Assembly: GCA_964628455.1 (NCBI GenBank)
Contig: CAZVPD010000003.1
Span: forward strand, 1 to 64,000
Direction: 5' to 3'
From: JAQVWU01 sp964628455
Lineage (GTDB): Bacteria; Bacillota; Clostridia; Oscillospirales; CAG-272
DNA: 64,000 nt
The number at the start of each line of letters is the position of its first letter. Position 1 is the first letter of the stretch. Under the pieces are notes generated by a model. That model saw nothing but the letters and a program-made list of their open reading frames with translations. It did no database searches and was not told where the DNA came from. Both the position numbers and the translations under genes were made by a program. Shown here piece after piece: positions 53,860 through 62,452 of the stretch.

Positions 53860-54621
53860 TCAGATCCGCTCCATGATTTCATCGGCAACGCTGTTGTATG
53901 CCTCTGTCCCCTTTGAATGGCGGTCAAAATACTGTATCGGCATACCGAATCCCGGCGCTTCACTGAGCCTGACATTGCGCAGTATGGTTGTGGCGAAGAG
54001 TTTGCCGGCATAATATTTTTTAAGCTCATCCATCACCTGCAGCGACAGATTAAGCCGTCCGTTGTACATGGTAATAAGGATTCCGGTTATGTCAAGAGCC
54101 GGATTATATAATTTTTTTACTTGCTTTATCGTAATTAAAAGCTGCGACAGTCCTTCCAGTGCGTAATATTCGCACTGCATGGGGACAATGACCCCGTCCG
54201 CAGCGGTAAGGGCATTTACCGTAAGAATTCCGAGAGAAGGCGGGCAGTCGATAAAAATATAATCAAATCTGTTTTTTATCGGAGCCAGCGCATTTCTGAG
54301 CCTGGTCTCCCTTGCTTCGGAAGAAACCAGTTCGAATTCCGCTCCGGCAAGCGATATATTAGCCGGCATAATCCATAAGTTTTTATAGCCGGTTTCTACG
54401 ATAACGCTTTCTGCTCCGGCTCTGTTGATAAGCACGTCATAGGTAGACAAACGCATGTTTTTTTTGTTGATGCCGACTCCGCTTGAGGTGTTTCCCTGCG
54501 GGTCCGAATCGATAAGCAATACGCGCTTTTCTTTTACGCCGATAGCGGCGGCTATATTCACTGCCGACGTAGTCTTGCCGACGCCGCCTTTCTGATTCGC
54601 CAACGCTATGATTTTTGCCAA
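53860..54621 (-). CDS. parA: Chromosome partitioning ATPase ParA/Soj
   Basis: A 253-residue Walker-type ATPase with the deviant Walker A KGGVGKTTSAVNIA, LLIDSDPQGNTSSG (A' box) and FIDCPPSLGILTVNAL (Walker B). It moves ParB-parS complexes and, as Soj, may regulate DnaA. The frame is open to 55128, but that extension has no family similarity. The start chosen is TTG at 54621: AGAGG lies 8 bases upstream and it gives the normal N-terminus LAKIIALANQKGG. A consensus promoter lies about 100 bases upstream. Confidence 0.95.
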   Translation of the reverse strand: MAKIIALANQKGGVGKTTSAVNIAAAIGVKEKRVLLIDSDPQGNTSSGVGINKKNMRLSTYDVLINRAGAESVIVETGYKNLWIMPANISLAGAEFELVSSEARETRLRNALAPIKNRFDYIFIDCPPSLGILTVNALTAADGVIVPMQCEYYALEGLSQLLITIKQVKKLYNPALDITGILITMYNGRLNLSLQVMDELKKYYAGKLFATTILRNVRLSEAPGFGMPIQYFDRHSKGTEAYNSVADEIMERI

Positions 54622-54724
54622 ATCCGCCGCCTCTCTTCCGTGTTTTCTGTTTGTTTCACCGGTATCTCGCCGGTATATTAAGGACAGCGTTTTTATTCCC
54701 GCACCGCCGTTTATAGTAAAACCA

Positions 54725-54753
54725 ATTATATCAATTATATAGCCTGTTGTCAA
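54725..54753 (-). promoter_or_regulatory. Sigma-A promoter of parA-parB-serS
   Basis: On the minus strand TTGACA (54748-54753), 17-base spacer ending TGA, TATAAT (54725-54730): consensus -35, -10 and extended -10. Confidence 0.88.
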
Positions 54754-54838
54754 CGGTTCGGTGACCGAATTTACGTAATTTTCAAACAAACCGGAGATAC
54801 TGTCTTTGGTATGCCGCGAAAACGTTTTCCCGCCGGAT

Positions 54839-54854
54839 TGTTTCACGTGAAACA
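54839..54854. promoter_or_regulatory. parS: parS site (ParB binding), exact match
   Basis: TGTTTCACGTGAAACA, identical to the site at 47595. It lies upstream of the parA promoter, about 85 bases from the -35, so ParB spreading could also autoregulate the operon. Confidence 0.92.
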
Positions 54855-54912
54855 ACAGATCTGTAAATTTACCGGAAGAGGGAGGGAACTGTTTGTCCAG
54901 GGGTTCAGGACA

Positions 54913-54952
54913 TAAAAAAATCCCGCTTTTCAGTCGGAATTTTTCAGAGCGG
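54913..54952 (-). terminator. Probable terminator of rsmG
   Basis: CCGCT and AGCGG pair across a long loop on the minus strand and are followed by a U-run; the stem starts inside the last codons of rsmG. Confidence 0.55.
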
Positions 54953-55705
54953 CTTTTTGTTGATTTGCGAAAATTGACGCGGGTAGTTTTTCGGAGTTGT
55001 CCCGGTTTTACGTATGATGACCGTGCATCTTTTTTGTTTTTGTCCGTCTGCAATGAGAAATCCCTCGCTTTTTTCGATCCGGGTCCCTCCCAGTATCCGG
55101 ACCGCGTTTTCCGCTTCCCTGATTTCAAGAATGCCTTCCGCGCCCTTCATGGCAATAAAAACACCGCCGACTGCCGTAAACGGCAGACAAAGTTCGCTGA
55201 GAACATTCAGACGCGCGACCGCTCTTGCTGTAACGATTGTAAATCGTTCTCTGAAAGCCGCTTCATGCGCAGCGCTTTCAGCCCGCCGGTTCAATGTGGT
55301 GATATTTGCGATCTGCAGCGAAGATGCTGCCTCATCAATAAACGCAAGCTTTTTTAAGGTGCTGTCAAGCGCCGTAACCGATACATCGGGACGTGCCGCG
55401 GCAATGGGAAGAGAAGGAAATCCCGCGCCGGCGCCCACATCGAGTACCGACGCATTCATCGGGATCAGCCTGCAGACAGCCAGGCTGTCTGCAAGATGCT
55501 TCGCGATTATATCGGCCGGACGGCGTATGGCCGTCAGGTTTGTATGGGCGTTATATTGCAGCAGCAGTTCCGTGAGTAAATACATCCGGCCGGATAAACC
55601 GGTATATTCGGCAAGTCCGTTTTCTTTCAGACACGACGTGAAAGCTTCATTGAACTCGGTTTGACTCATCATGGGGAGATCCCTGCTTTTTGTGTTTTTG
55701 GTCAT
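54944..55705 (-). CDS. rsmG: 16S rRNA (guanine527-N7) methyltransferase RsmG (GidB)
   Basis: A 253-residue SAM methyltransferase making m7G527 in 16S rRNA; loss gives low-level streptomycin resistance elsewhere. SAM-binding motif VLDVGAGAGFPSLPIA near residue 85, then VTALDSTLKKLAFI and FTIVTARAVARLNVLSEL. Position next to parA-parB is the classic origin-proximal order. Start uncertain: ATG at 55705 (used, weak GAGAAAG) or 55672 (behind AGGGA). Only 6 bases separate it from the upstream synthase-like gene. Confidence 0.95.
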   Translation of the reverse strand: MTKNTKSRDLPMMSQTEFNEAFTSCLKENGLAEYTGLSGRMYLLTELLLQYNAHTNLTAIRRPADIIAKHLADSLAVCRLIPMNASVLDVGAGAGFPSLPIAAARPDVSVTALDSTLKKLAFIDEAASSLQIANITTLNRRAESAAHEAAFRERFTIVTARAVARLNVLSELCLPFTAVGGVFIAMKGAEGILEIREAENAVRILGGTRIEKSEGFLIADGQKQKRCTVIIRKTGTTPKNYPRQFSQINKKPL

Positions 55706-55711
55706 TCTTTC

Positions 55712-57142
55712 TCAGTGACGGAGTTGAATATGGGTAAGGATTTTATATTCCTCGTAGTCTATTCCCCGCAGAATATTTTCAAGCTCCTCGTCACCCATGA
55801 CCGTATTTCGCCCCGCGGCATATTCGGTATCGACCGCTTCCTTCATTTTTATCACTATTTCGGAACGCTTATCGATAGCCTCTTCTCCGACAAGCCTGAA
55901 AAAGCTGTTTATCCAGTGTGCGATCCCGGCAAGACCGCTGTGTGAGTCGACGGCAACCGAAGCCGGCCGGTTGAGAATTTTTGCGGTATTGAAAATATTA
56001 TAAATCTCTTCGTCTTTAAGCAGTCCGTCGGCATGAATTCCCGCCCGTGTGACATTGAAATTGCGTCCGACAAAAGGAGTGCGGGCCGGAATCTCATAAC
56101 CTATTTCATCTTCGAAATAACGTGCGATTTCGGTAATGACCGAAAGGTCCATCCCGTCGGTCGTCCCGCGCAGTGAGGCGTATTCGATCGCCATTGCCTC
56201 AAGCGGGCAGTTGCCCGTTCTTTCGCCGATACCGAGCATAGAGCAGTTCACGCTCGATGCGCCGTACAGCCATGCTGTGGAAGCATTGGTAACCACTTTG
56301 TAGAAGTCATTGTGTCCGTGCCATTCAAGCATTTCGGAAGGAACTCCGGCATAATGCATGATGCCGTAAATTATCCCCTGAACAGAACGCGGAAGCGCGG
56401 TGCCGGGATATGAAACCCCGAAACCCATCGTGTCGCATGCCCTTATTTTTATCGGAATACCGCTTTCGCGAGATAGGTCGTTGAGAGCTGCCGCAAGCGG
56501 GACCACAAAGCCGTAAAAATCCGCACGTGTGATGTCTTCAAAGTGGCAGCGGGGGCGTATGCCGTGTTCAAGAACATTTCTGACAATCCCGATATATTTT
56601 TCCATGGCTTCCGCGCGGGTAAGCTTCATCTTATTGTAAATATGATAATCGGAACAGGAGACGAGTATGCCCGTTTCTTTTATACCGAGCTGCTTGACAA
56701 GTTCGAAATCTTTTTCGTTAGCCCGTATCCAGCTCGTTATTTCGGGAAACCGGTATCCCCGATCCATGCATTCGCGCAGCGCTTCCCGGTCTTTTTCCGT
56801 ATAGACAAAAAACTCGCTCTGACGGATGATTCCCTTTTCTCCGCCGAGTTTATGGAGAAGGGTATATAGGTCGACAATCTGCTTCACCGTAAACGGTGAA
56901 GTTGACTGCTGACCGTCGCGGAAGGTTGTATCGGTTATCCATATGTTTTCGGGCATGTTGATCGGTACCGAACGGTGATTGAAAGACACTTTGGGTATAC
57001 TGTCGTAATCAAACAAATGACGGTACAGATTGGGCGTTTCCCGATCCTGCAGCTGGTAGCGGTAAGCGGATTGTTCAAGCAGTTTGGTTGTCTCCGAATA
57101 ATAGAGAACGGTCGCCGGATTCTTCTCGTTTTCGTTATGCAT
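55712..57142 (-). CDS. Isopropylmalate/homocitrate/Re-citrate synthase family protein
   Basis: A 476-residue acyl-CoA condensing enzyme with a DRE-TIM/HMGL-like barrel. ITDTTFRDGQQS (metal Asp, Arg), GHGHND-type WHGHNDFYK (two metal His) and GERTGNCPLEAMAIEY are clear. An N-terminal extension of about 65 residues precedes the barrel; a LeuA regulatory domain is missing, and no leu genes are nearby. Clostridial proteins of this form include Re-citrate synthase (acetyl-CoA plus oxaloacetate), a plausible function in an anaerobe lacking Si-citrate synthase. Homocitrate or citramalate synthase are alternatives. Probably cotranscribed with rsmG. Confidence 0.82.
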   Translation of the reverse strand: MHNENEKNPATVLYYSETTKLLEQSAYRYQLQDRETPNLYRHLFDYDSIPKVSFNHRSVPINMPENIWITDTTFRDGQQSTSPFTVKQIVDLYTLLHKLGGEKGIIRQSEFFVYTEKDREALRECMDRGYRFPEITSWIRANEKDFELVKQLGIKETGILVSCSDYHIYNKMKLTRAEAMEKYIGIVRNVLEHGIRPRCHFEDITRADFYGFVVPLAAALNDLSRESGIPIKIRACDTMGFGVSYPGTALPRSVQGIIYGIMHYAGVPSEMLEWHGHNDFYKVVTNASTAWLYGASSVNCSMLGIGERTGNCPLEAMAIEYASLRGTTDGMDLSVITEIARYFEDEIGYEIPARTPFVGRNFNVTRAGIHADGLLKDEEIYNIFNTAKILNRPASVAVDSHSGLAGIAHWINSFFRLVGEEAIDKRSEIVIKMKEAVDTEYAAGRNTVMGDEELENILRGIDYEEYKILTHIQLRH

Positions 57143-57729
57143 AATTTTTTATACTCACTTTCATTTGCAGGCTTCGGCTGCGGCTTTTTTTATTGTTATA
57201 TACCCGCATTTATATAACAATTATCCTTTATTATAATTGCTATACGGCTGGTTGTCCGTGTTTCCGTTTACAGCGTAACAGTATTATTATACACAGGTAT
57301 ATGAAATTTTGCAATAGCATTTCCTTCATTTTTAGATTGAATTTATTAAAATAATTGTTAATTTTATAAAACCTCTTTACTTATAACTATATTCTGATAT
57401 AATTTAGGTGTTGAGCCGAAACCGAAAAGCGATTATTTCATATTGTTTTTTTATCATCGGAGCGGTATTTGAACGTGCTTCCGCTGTTTTTGATTTTAAT
57501 ATTCTTCTTCGGTCCCGATGCCGTGCCGGGTTTCTTTTATACCGGAACATCATAAAACAATCCTATTTGTTTTTTTCCGTTATAATTTCAAACAAACATA
57601 AAAATACATTGTCTTTTCCGTGACGATGTACTATAATGCAGTTAGATATGTGCGATAAAACGCGCTTCTATAAATATATTCGCTCTATTTCCGGAAACAA
57701 ATACTTTTTATATCAAAGGAGAAACCAAC
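57143..57729. other. 587-base AT-rich divergent intergenic region
   Basis: No convincing gene. Holds at least two plus-strand promoter-like elements: TTTACT-N16-TGATATAAT (57376-57403) and TTGTCT-N17-TATAAT (57609-57637). A 71-codon frame from a GTG at 57408 lacks a ribosome site and looks accidental. A possible long leader or regulatory RNA between the two promoters cannot be excluded. Confidence 0.5.
57609..57637 (+). promoter_or_regulatory. Promoter of the epimerase/oxidoreductase/sulfatase-fold operon
   Basis: TTGTCT (57609-57614), 17-base spacer, TATAAT (57632-57637), about 90 bases before the first start codon. Confidence 0.65.
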
Positions 57730-58548
57730 ATGATCAAATTAGGCGTAAACAGCGTTCTTTTCAAAACCGTTGATTTTGCGACCGCGGCAAGAGCCATACG
57801 CAAATGCGGTTTTGACGGAGTTGAAATATCCGGCATACAGGGCATGTGCGAACATCTGAATTTAGCTTCCTGGAAACAGGACAAACTGACCCTGCGCGCC
57901 ATATCCGATGAAAACGAACTCCCCTTCCTTTCAACGGAACTGGCTACCCTTGACCGGGAAAGACTTCTCCTCGCTTTTGAAGCCTGTGCCGAGATCGGGA
58001 TCCCGATCGTGAATGTGGGACCGGGCGGCAAGTCGGGCGATGAGGAATCCTTAAAAGTGTCTGTCGAAACAATAGCCGCAAGGGCAGAAGACGCCGCTCA
58101 GTTCGGTATCATTCTGTGCTGCAAGGCGCATGTCGGATCTTCCGTATACAATACGCCTACCACTCTGGCTTTGACGGAAGCTGTAAATCACCCGAACTTC
58201 GGCGTCGATATGGATCCGTCGCATATTTTCCGCGCGGGCGAAAATCCTGCCGAGGCTCTTCCCGCTGTTATTTCCCGCGTGAAGCATATTCACATCCGCG
58301 ACTGCAAAGGCCCCGGCCCGAGTCCGGGAACTCCTCAGCTGCAGGCATGCGGACGTGGCGACATCGACCTCGCCGGATATTTCCGTGCCATGGTGGAAGC
58401 CGATTATGACGGACCGGTAAGTCTTGAGGTGATAGGTCCGGACCAGGATTTACAGGCCGCTTCCATCATCGCCGCAGAAAGTTACGGTTATATGAACGCG
58501 ATCCTCAAATCTCTCGGAAGAACGGCAAAACTCGTCAGAGGCAGATAA
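57730..58548 (+). CDS. Sugar phosphate isomerase/epimerase, xylose-isomerase-like TIM barrel (copy C)
   Basis: A 272-residue IolE/Hyi-like protein. Segments GFDGVEISGIQGM, ILCCKAHVGSS, NFGVDMDPSHIFRAGENP, VKHIHIRDCKGPG and a GPVSLEVIG end give the usual metal ligands. AAAGGAGAAACC precedes the ATG. First gene of a unit with two paralogous oxidoreductases, a phosphatase/sulfatase-fold protein and a further oxidoreductase. Confidence 0.88.
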   Translation: MIKLGVNSVLFKTVDFATAARAIRKCGFDGVEISGIQGMCEHLNLASWKQDKLTLRAISDENELPFLSTELATLDRERLLLAFEACAEIGIPIVNVGPGGKSGDEESLKVSVETIAARAEDAAQFGIILCCKAHVGSSVYNTPTTLALTEAVNHPNFGVDMDPSHIFRAGENPAEALPAVISRVKHIHIRDCKGPGPSPGTPQLQACGRGDIDLAGYFRAMVEADYDGPVSLEVIGPDQDLQAASIIAAESYGYMNAILKSLGRTAKLVRGR

Positions 58549-58609
58549 GGCGGATTCATACGGCTTATAATCCGGCATGTCTTGAAATTTATTATAAGGA
58601 GTATTGAAA

Positions 58610-59698
58610 ATGGCAAAGAAATTAAGGATCGGTATCATCGGAACAGGCGGAATAGCGCATGCCCATGCCGGCGCTTACAAGCGTTTTGAGGATGTTGAGG
58701 TTGTTGCGGGCGCGGACATCATTCCCGATAAGGCAAGGAAATTTCTTGACGAATTCGGCTGGGAGAAAGCCGATGCTTATGAGACCCACGAAGAACTCTG
58801 CGCACGCAAAGACATCGATGCCGTATCCGTGTGTACCTATAACTCGACGCATTCGGTCTGCGCCGTAGCGGCACTCGAATCGGGAAAACATGTATTGCTT
58901 GAGAAACCCATGGCGATCACGATAGAACAGGGCCTTGACATTGTCCGCGCCGAAAAAAAGAGCGGTAAAATCGTCACGATCGGATTTCAGCCCCGTTACG
59001 GCCAGAACTATAAACGCGTGAAAGAAATCATCTCATCGGGAGCCCTGGGAGATATTTATTATGTTCAGACCGGCGGCGGCCGCCGCCGCGGTATTCCCGG
59101 AGGAACATTTATAGATAAAACCAAAGCAGGCGTGGGTGCTCTTGCCGACATCGGCTGTTATGCTCTTGATTTTGCGTTGAATTCCATCGGCTATCCCCGC
59201 CCGCTGACGGTTTCCGCGGTAGCACTTGACCATTTCGGAAAAAACCCGAAATATTACGGCAATCCCGACGCCTTTTCGGTCGATGACTTCTCCGCAGCCT
59301 TTATCCGTCTCGAAGGCGGGATCACACTGGACTTCCGCATGACCTGGGCAATGCATATGGACACGACCGGAGATTTCATCTTCCTCGGCAAGGAAGCGGG
59401 ACTCAAAGTCAAACAGCCTAACCTCGAACTCTGGGGAGGCGCGTGGGACGGCACCGTCGGCGATATCACGCTGTATCACGATGTCCTCGGCTATCCCACC
59501 AGTACTCCGATCCCGATCAACCGCGATGAAAAAGGCGATCTTTTCGGCTCCAAGGTGCGTGCTTTCGTCGATGCGGTCAAAACAAAAGGTCCGGCGCCCA
59601 TTCCGACAAGCCAGATTATCTATAACCAGGCTATTATCGACGGCATCATCCGTTCGGCAGCCTGCGGTCATGAAGTTGACGTGACTTTTAAAATTTAA
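58610..59698 (+). CDS. Gfo/Idh/MocA family oxidoreductase (copy D)
   Basis: A 362-residue dehydrogenase-like protein: IGIIGTGGIAHAHAGAYKRF, LLEKPMAIT (catalytic lysine), FQPRYGQNYKRVKEI, GGGRRRGIPGGTFIDK and DIGCYALDFALNSIGYP. The start at 58610 sits 8 bases after AAGGAG; the TTG two codons earlier is less likely. About as long as, and closely similar to, the next gene: a tandem duplication. Substrate unknown; the neighbouring epimerase suggests a keto-sugar or inositol route. Confidence 0.9.
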   Translation: MAKKLRIGIIGTGGIAHAHAGAYKRFEDVEVVAGADIIPDKARKFLDEFGWEKADAYETHEELCARKDIDAVSVCTYNSTHSVCAVAALESGKHVLLEKPMAITIEQGLDIVRAEKKSGKIVTIGFQPRYGQNYKRVKEIISSGALGDIYYVQTGGGRRRGIPGGTFIDKTKAGVGALADIGCYALDFALNSIGYPRPLTVSAVALDHFGKNPKYYGNPDAFSVDDFSAAFIRLEGGITLDFRMTWAMHMDTTGDFIFLGKEAGLKVKQPNLELWGGAWDGTVGDITLYHDVLGYPTSTPIPINRDEKGDLFGSKVRAFVDAVKTKGPAPIPTSQIIYNQAIIDGIIRSAACGHEVDVTFKI

Positions 59699-59794
59699 AG
59701 CAAAAATATACGTCTTTGCTCTCCGAATCGCCAAGATGTCGGTGTATTTCGATTGAAACCGTCTCCCTCTTATTTCAATAAGGAGCAACCCAAC

Positions 59795-60886
59795 ATGGAT
59801 AAACTCAGAATCGGCATTATAGGCACGGGCGGTATAGCCGGCTCTCATGCAAAAGTATACAAAAGCTTTAAGGATATCGAACTTGTCGCCGGCGCTGACA
59901 TCATACCCGGTAAAGCGAGAGCTTTCCTCGACAGTTACGGGTTCCCGGACGCTGATGCCTATGAAACCTGTGAAGAGCTCTGCAGCCGCGATGACATAGA
60001 TGCGGTTTCCGTCTGCACGTATAACTCGGCTCATGCGGTCTGCGCCATTGCCGCGCTTGAGTCCGGTAAATATGTCCTGCTTGAAAAGCCGATGTGCGTC
60101 ACGCTTGCCGAAGGACTCGAAATCATGCGGGCTGAAAAATCGTCCGGTAAATTTGTTACGGTCGGCTTTCAGCCTCGTTATAATGAAAATTTCAAAACGA
60201 TCAAGCGTATAGTGGATGCCGGAACCCTCGGAAAAATATATTATGTTCAGGTCGGCGGTTCACGCCGACGCGGTATCCCCGGAGGCACTTTCATCGATAA
60301 AGAAAAAGCAGTGTTCGGCGCGATCGGAGACCTCGGCTGTTATTCCCTGGACCTGTCTCTGAATTCCATCGGATATCCGAAGCCTTTGACTGTATCGGCC
60401 TACACTTCCGATTACTTCGGGACAAATCCGAAATACTACTCCGAAGCCTCCCGGTTCACAGTGGATGATTTTTCCGCAGCGTTTATACGTCTCGAAGGCG
60501 ACATCATCCTTGACTACCGCATGGCATGGGCCATGCATATGGATATATGCAGCGAATTTGTCATACTCGGCACAGACGCCGGTCTTAAGACAAAAGCACC
60601 CGAGCCAAACCCGCTCTGGGGTTCAATCATCGGCGGCGACATTGCCGGACTTTACCTCATGCACGACGACGAAAAAGGTTCGCCCGTTTCAACGAAGATA
60701 GAACTTCCCCCTACGCCGTATGACCAGTTCGCGATGAAGATCCGGGATTTTTGCGATGCTGTCGTGAACAAACGGGAAGCCCCGATCCCCACCTCTCAGA
60801 TCATACGCAATCAGGCGATCATCGACGCCATGCTCATCTCCGCGAGGGAGCGCTGTGAGGTCAAAGTAGAGATCCCCGAAATATAA
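59795..60886 (+). CDS. Gfo/Idh/MocA family oxidoreductase (copy E, tandem paralogue of D)
   Basis: A 363-residue protein sharing with copy D the runs IGIIGTGGIA, VSVCTYNSAHAVCAIAALES, GFQPRYNENFK, RRRGIPGGTFIDK, SLNSIGYPKPLTVSAY and a PIPTSQII-NQAIID end. Catalytic lysine in LLEKPMCVT. Divergence is greatest after about residue 270, so the copies may act on related epimers or form a heteromer. Start at 59795 behind AAGGAG. Confidence 0.9.
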   Translation: MDKLRIGIIGTGGIAGSHAKVYKSFKDIELVAGADIIPGKARAFLDSYGFPDADAYETCEELCSRDDIDAVSVCTYNSAHAVCAIAALESGKYVLLEKPMCVTLAEGLEIMRAEKSSGKFVTVGFQPRYNENFKTIKRIVDAGTLGKIYYVQVGGSRRRGIPGGTFIDKEKAVFGAIGDLGCYSLDLSLNSIGYPKPLTVSAYTSDYFGTNPKYYSEASRFTVDDFSAAFIRLEGDIILDYRMAWAMHMDICSEFVILGTDAGLKTKAPEPNPLWGSIIGGDIAGLYLMHDDEKGSPVSTKIELPPTPYDQFAMKIRDFCDAVVNKREAPIPTSQIIRNQAIIDAMLISARERCEVKVEIPEI

Positions 60887-60933
60887 AATCCTGTTTTAAA
60901 AAATCATAAAAAAAACAAAAGGAGAAATAAACA

Positions 60934-62325
60934 ATGCCAAAAAAACCGAATATTCTCTTCTTCGGAATAGACAGTCTTCGCAGCGATTTGACCAGTTTAT
61001 ACGGTTATAAAAAGAAGACGACCCCTCATATCGAAAAATTCCTGGAAAAAGACTCTGTCGTATTTGACAAAATGTTCAGTCCTTCGATCCCCACCACGCC
61101 GGGTTACGCCTCCATGCTCTCGGGCATGGACTGCTTCGGCACCGATGTCGTAGCTCTCCGCCATCAGGGCGGCATCAGGGAGGACCTTGTTTCTCTTCCC
61201 GATGTTCTGGCCGCCAACGGATATAATACCACAAACATAGGATACGGATTCAAAGGATTCCAGACAAACCTGAATTATCCCATCAGCTGGGGTGCCTGGG
61301 AATCCGGACGCTCGGCAAAAGCCGAAAGCATGAATACCGTGGCGGTGCCCGAACTTGAAAGACTCGCCAAAGAAGACAAACCCTTCTTCCTGTTTTTGCG
61401 CCATATGGACCCGCATTCGCCCTATCTTCCCCCTCAGCCTTTCGAGAGAATGTTCTACTCCGGAAATGAATTCGATCCGGAAAACAAGTCGCTTGAACCG
61501 GTCTACAATTTCGTTCCGTTCAGAGACTACTTCTATACCTGGTTCCCGCCGGGATGTACGGATGCCGAATACATCAACGCCCAATACGAAGGCGCCGTGG
61601 CATATATGGATTCCTGCATATCCATCATTTTGAACAAACTTGAATATCTGGGAATAGCAGACAACACCATTGTCGTTTTTACCTCCGATCACGGCGAAAC
61701 GTTATATGACCACGACTGCTATTTTGACCATCACTCCATGTATGACAACTGCCTTACCGTTCCGCTTGCGATAAAATATCCGAACGGCAGCAGAAAATAC
61801 TTCCGCAACTGCGACCACCGCAAAGAATATGCGCAGACCAAGGACATCATGCCTACGGTGCTTGCACTTGCCGGAATCGAAACCGACATCCGTTTCGACG
61901 GGCGGAACCTGTTTGACGTCATAGACGGCAAAGCACCTCAGGAACCGGAGTTCTATATAACTGAGGCGACCTGGATGCGCAAGCACGGCTGGCGTACTCC
62001 CGAATGGAAGCTTATGGTCGCGCTTGAACCCGACTTCCACTTCAAACCTCCGGTTGAGCTTTACAACCTTGTGAAGGACCCGAAAGAATACAATAACCTT
62101 GCCGATAAAGAACCGGAAATCGTGAAGCTTCTCACCGACCGCATGCTGGCTCATATCGCAAAACGCGAAGCCGAAACCGGCAGAACAGCCCCTATCTATA
62201 CCAACCTGAACTGGAACGGATTCGGCCGTCCGTTCGCTTCTTCGGAAGAAGCGTACAATACCCTTCATATCGGCGATCCGGAAGCGGCGAAGAAACTTCA
62301 GGAAGTACTCAACAAGAAAAAGTAA
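60934..62325 (+). CDS. Sulfatase-fold (alkaline phosphatase superfamily) hydrolase without formylglycine signature
   Basis: A 463-residue cytoplasmic member of the sulfatase family. Metal ligands appear in FFGIDSLRSD (D13) and TSDHGETLYDHDCYFDHHS (D252, H253). The catalytic C/S-x-P-x-R that becomes formylglycine is absent: the aligned segment is TTPGYASMLSG, with Thr54 at the nucleophile, P56 kept and Y58 at the Arg position. It may therefore be a phosphoesterase or phosphodiesterase-like enzyme using Thr, not a sulfatase. Between two Gfo/Idh genes in a sugar operon; AAAAGGAG precedes the ATG. Confidence 0.85.
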   Translation: MPKKPNILFFGIDSLRSDLTSLYGYKKKTTPHIEKFLEKDSVVFDKMFSPSIPTTPGYASMLSGMDCFGTDVVALRHQGGIREDLVSLPDVLAANGYNTTNIGYGFKGFQTNLNYPISWGAWESGRSAKAESMNTVAVPELERLAKEDKPFFLFLRHMDPHSPYLPPQPFERMFYSGNEFDPENKSLEPVYNFVPFRDYFYTWFPPGCTDAEYINAQYEGAVAYMDSCISIILNKLEYLGIADNTIVVFTSDHGETLYDHDCYFDHHSMYDNCLTVPLAIKYPNGSRKYFRNCDHRKEYAQTKDIMPTVLALAGIETDIRFDGRNLFDVIDGKAPQEPEFYITEATWMRKHGWRTPEWKLMVALEPDFHFKPPVELYNLVKDPKEYNNLADKEPEIVKLLTDRMLAHIAKREAETGRTAPIYTNLNWNGFGRPFASSEEAYNTLHIGDPEAAKKLQEVLNKKK

Positions 62326-62360
62326 AATCACAGGATTCCGGACAGTTCCGGAAAAGTTCG

Positions 62361-62423
62361 GCATACCGGACGCGCTGAATTTATTTCTTCGGGAAATACC
62401 TGCGTCCGGCCCGTCCGGTATGC
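62361..62423 (+). repeat. Inverted repeat between the sulfatase-fold gene and oxidoreductase copy F
   Basis: An 11-base perfect inverted repeat (GCATACCGGAC 62361-62371; GTCCGGTATGC 62413-62423) with a 41-base loop, followed by TGATTTTAT. Possible weak terminator, attenuator or regulator site 30 bases before the next gene. Confidence 0.5.
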
Positions 62424-62452
62424 TGATTTTATATTAAGGAAGGCAAAAAATC

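Larger units (their letters stand above)
54622..54943. other. 322-base rsmG-parA intergenic region: promoter, parS and terminator
   Basis: In minus-strand order it contains the rsmG terminator hairpin (54913-54952), an exact parS (54839-54854), and the parA promoter (54725-54753), then a leader of about 100 bases. No further gene is visible. Confidence 0.8.

Noticed and set aside
54622..55128. Upstream extension of the parA frame (about 170 codons)
   Set aside because: The stretch contains a parS site and promoter, and ParA normally begins at the TTG chosen.
51496..57142. T-box leader for serS or for the synthase-like gene
   Set aside because: The gap before serS is only 37 bases, and no T-box sequence or specifier stem is visible upstream of either gene.
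57408..57623. 71-codon frame from a GTG
   Set aside because: The GTG lies within 5 bases of a -10 element and has no Shine-Dalgarno; AT-rich hydrophobic sequence is expected by chance.
59033..60034. 333-codon open frame opposite oxidoreductases D and E
   Set aside because: Antisense shadow spanning two genes; no coding features.
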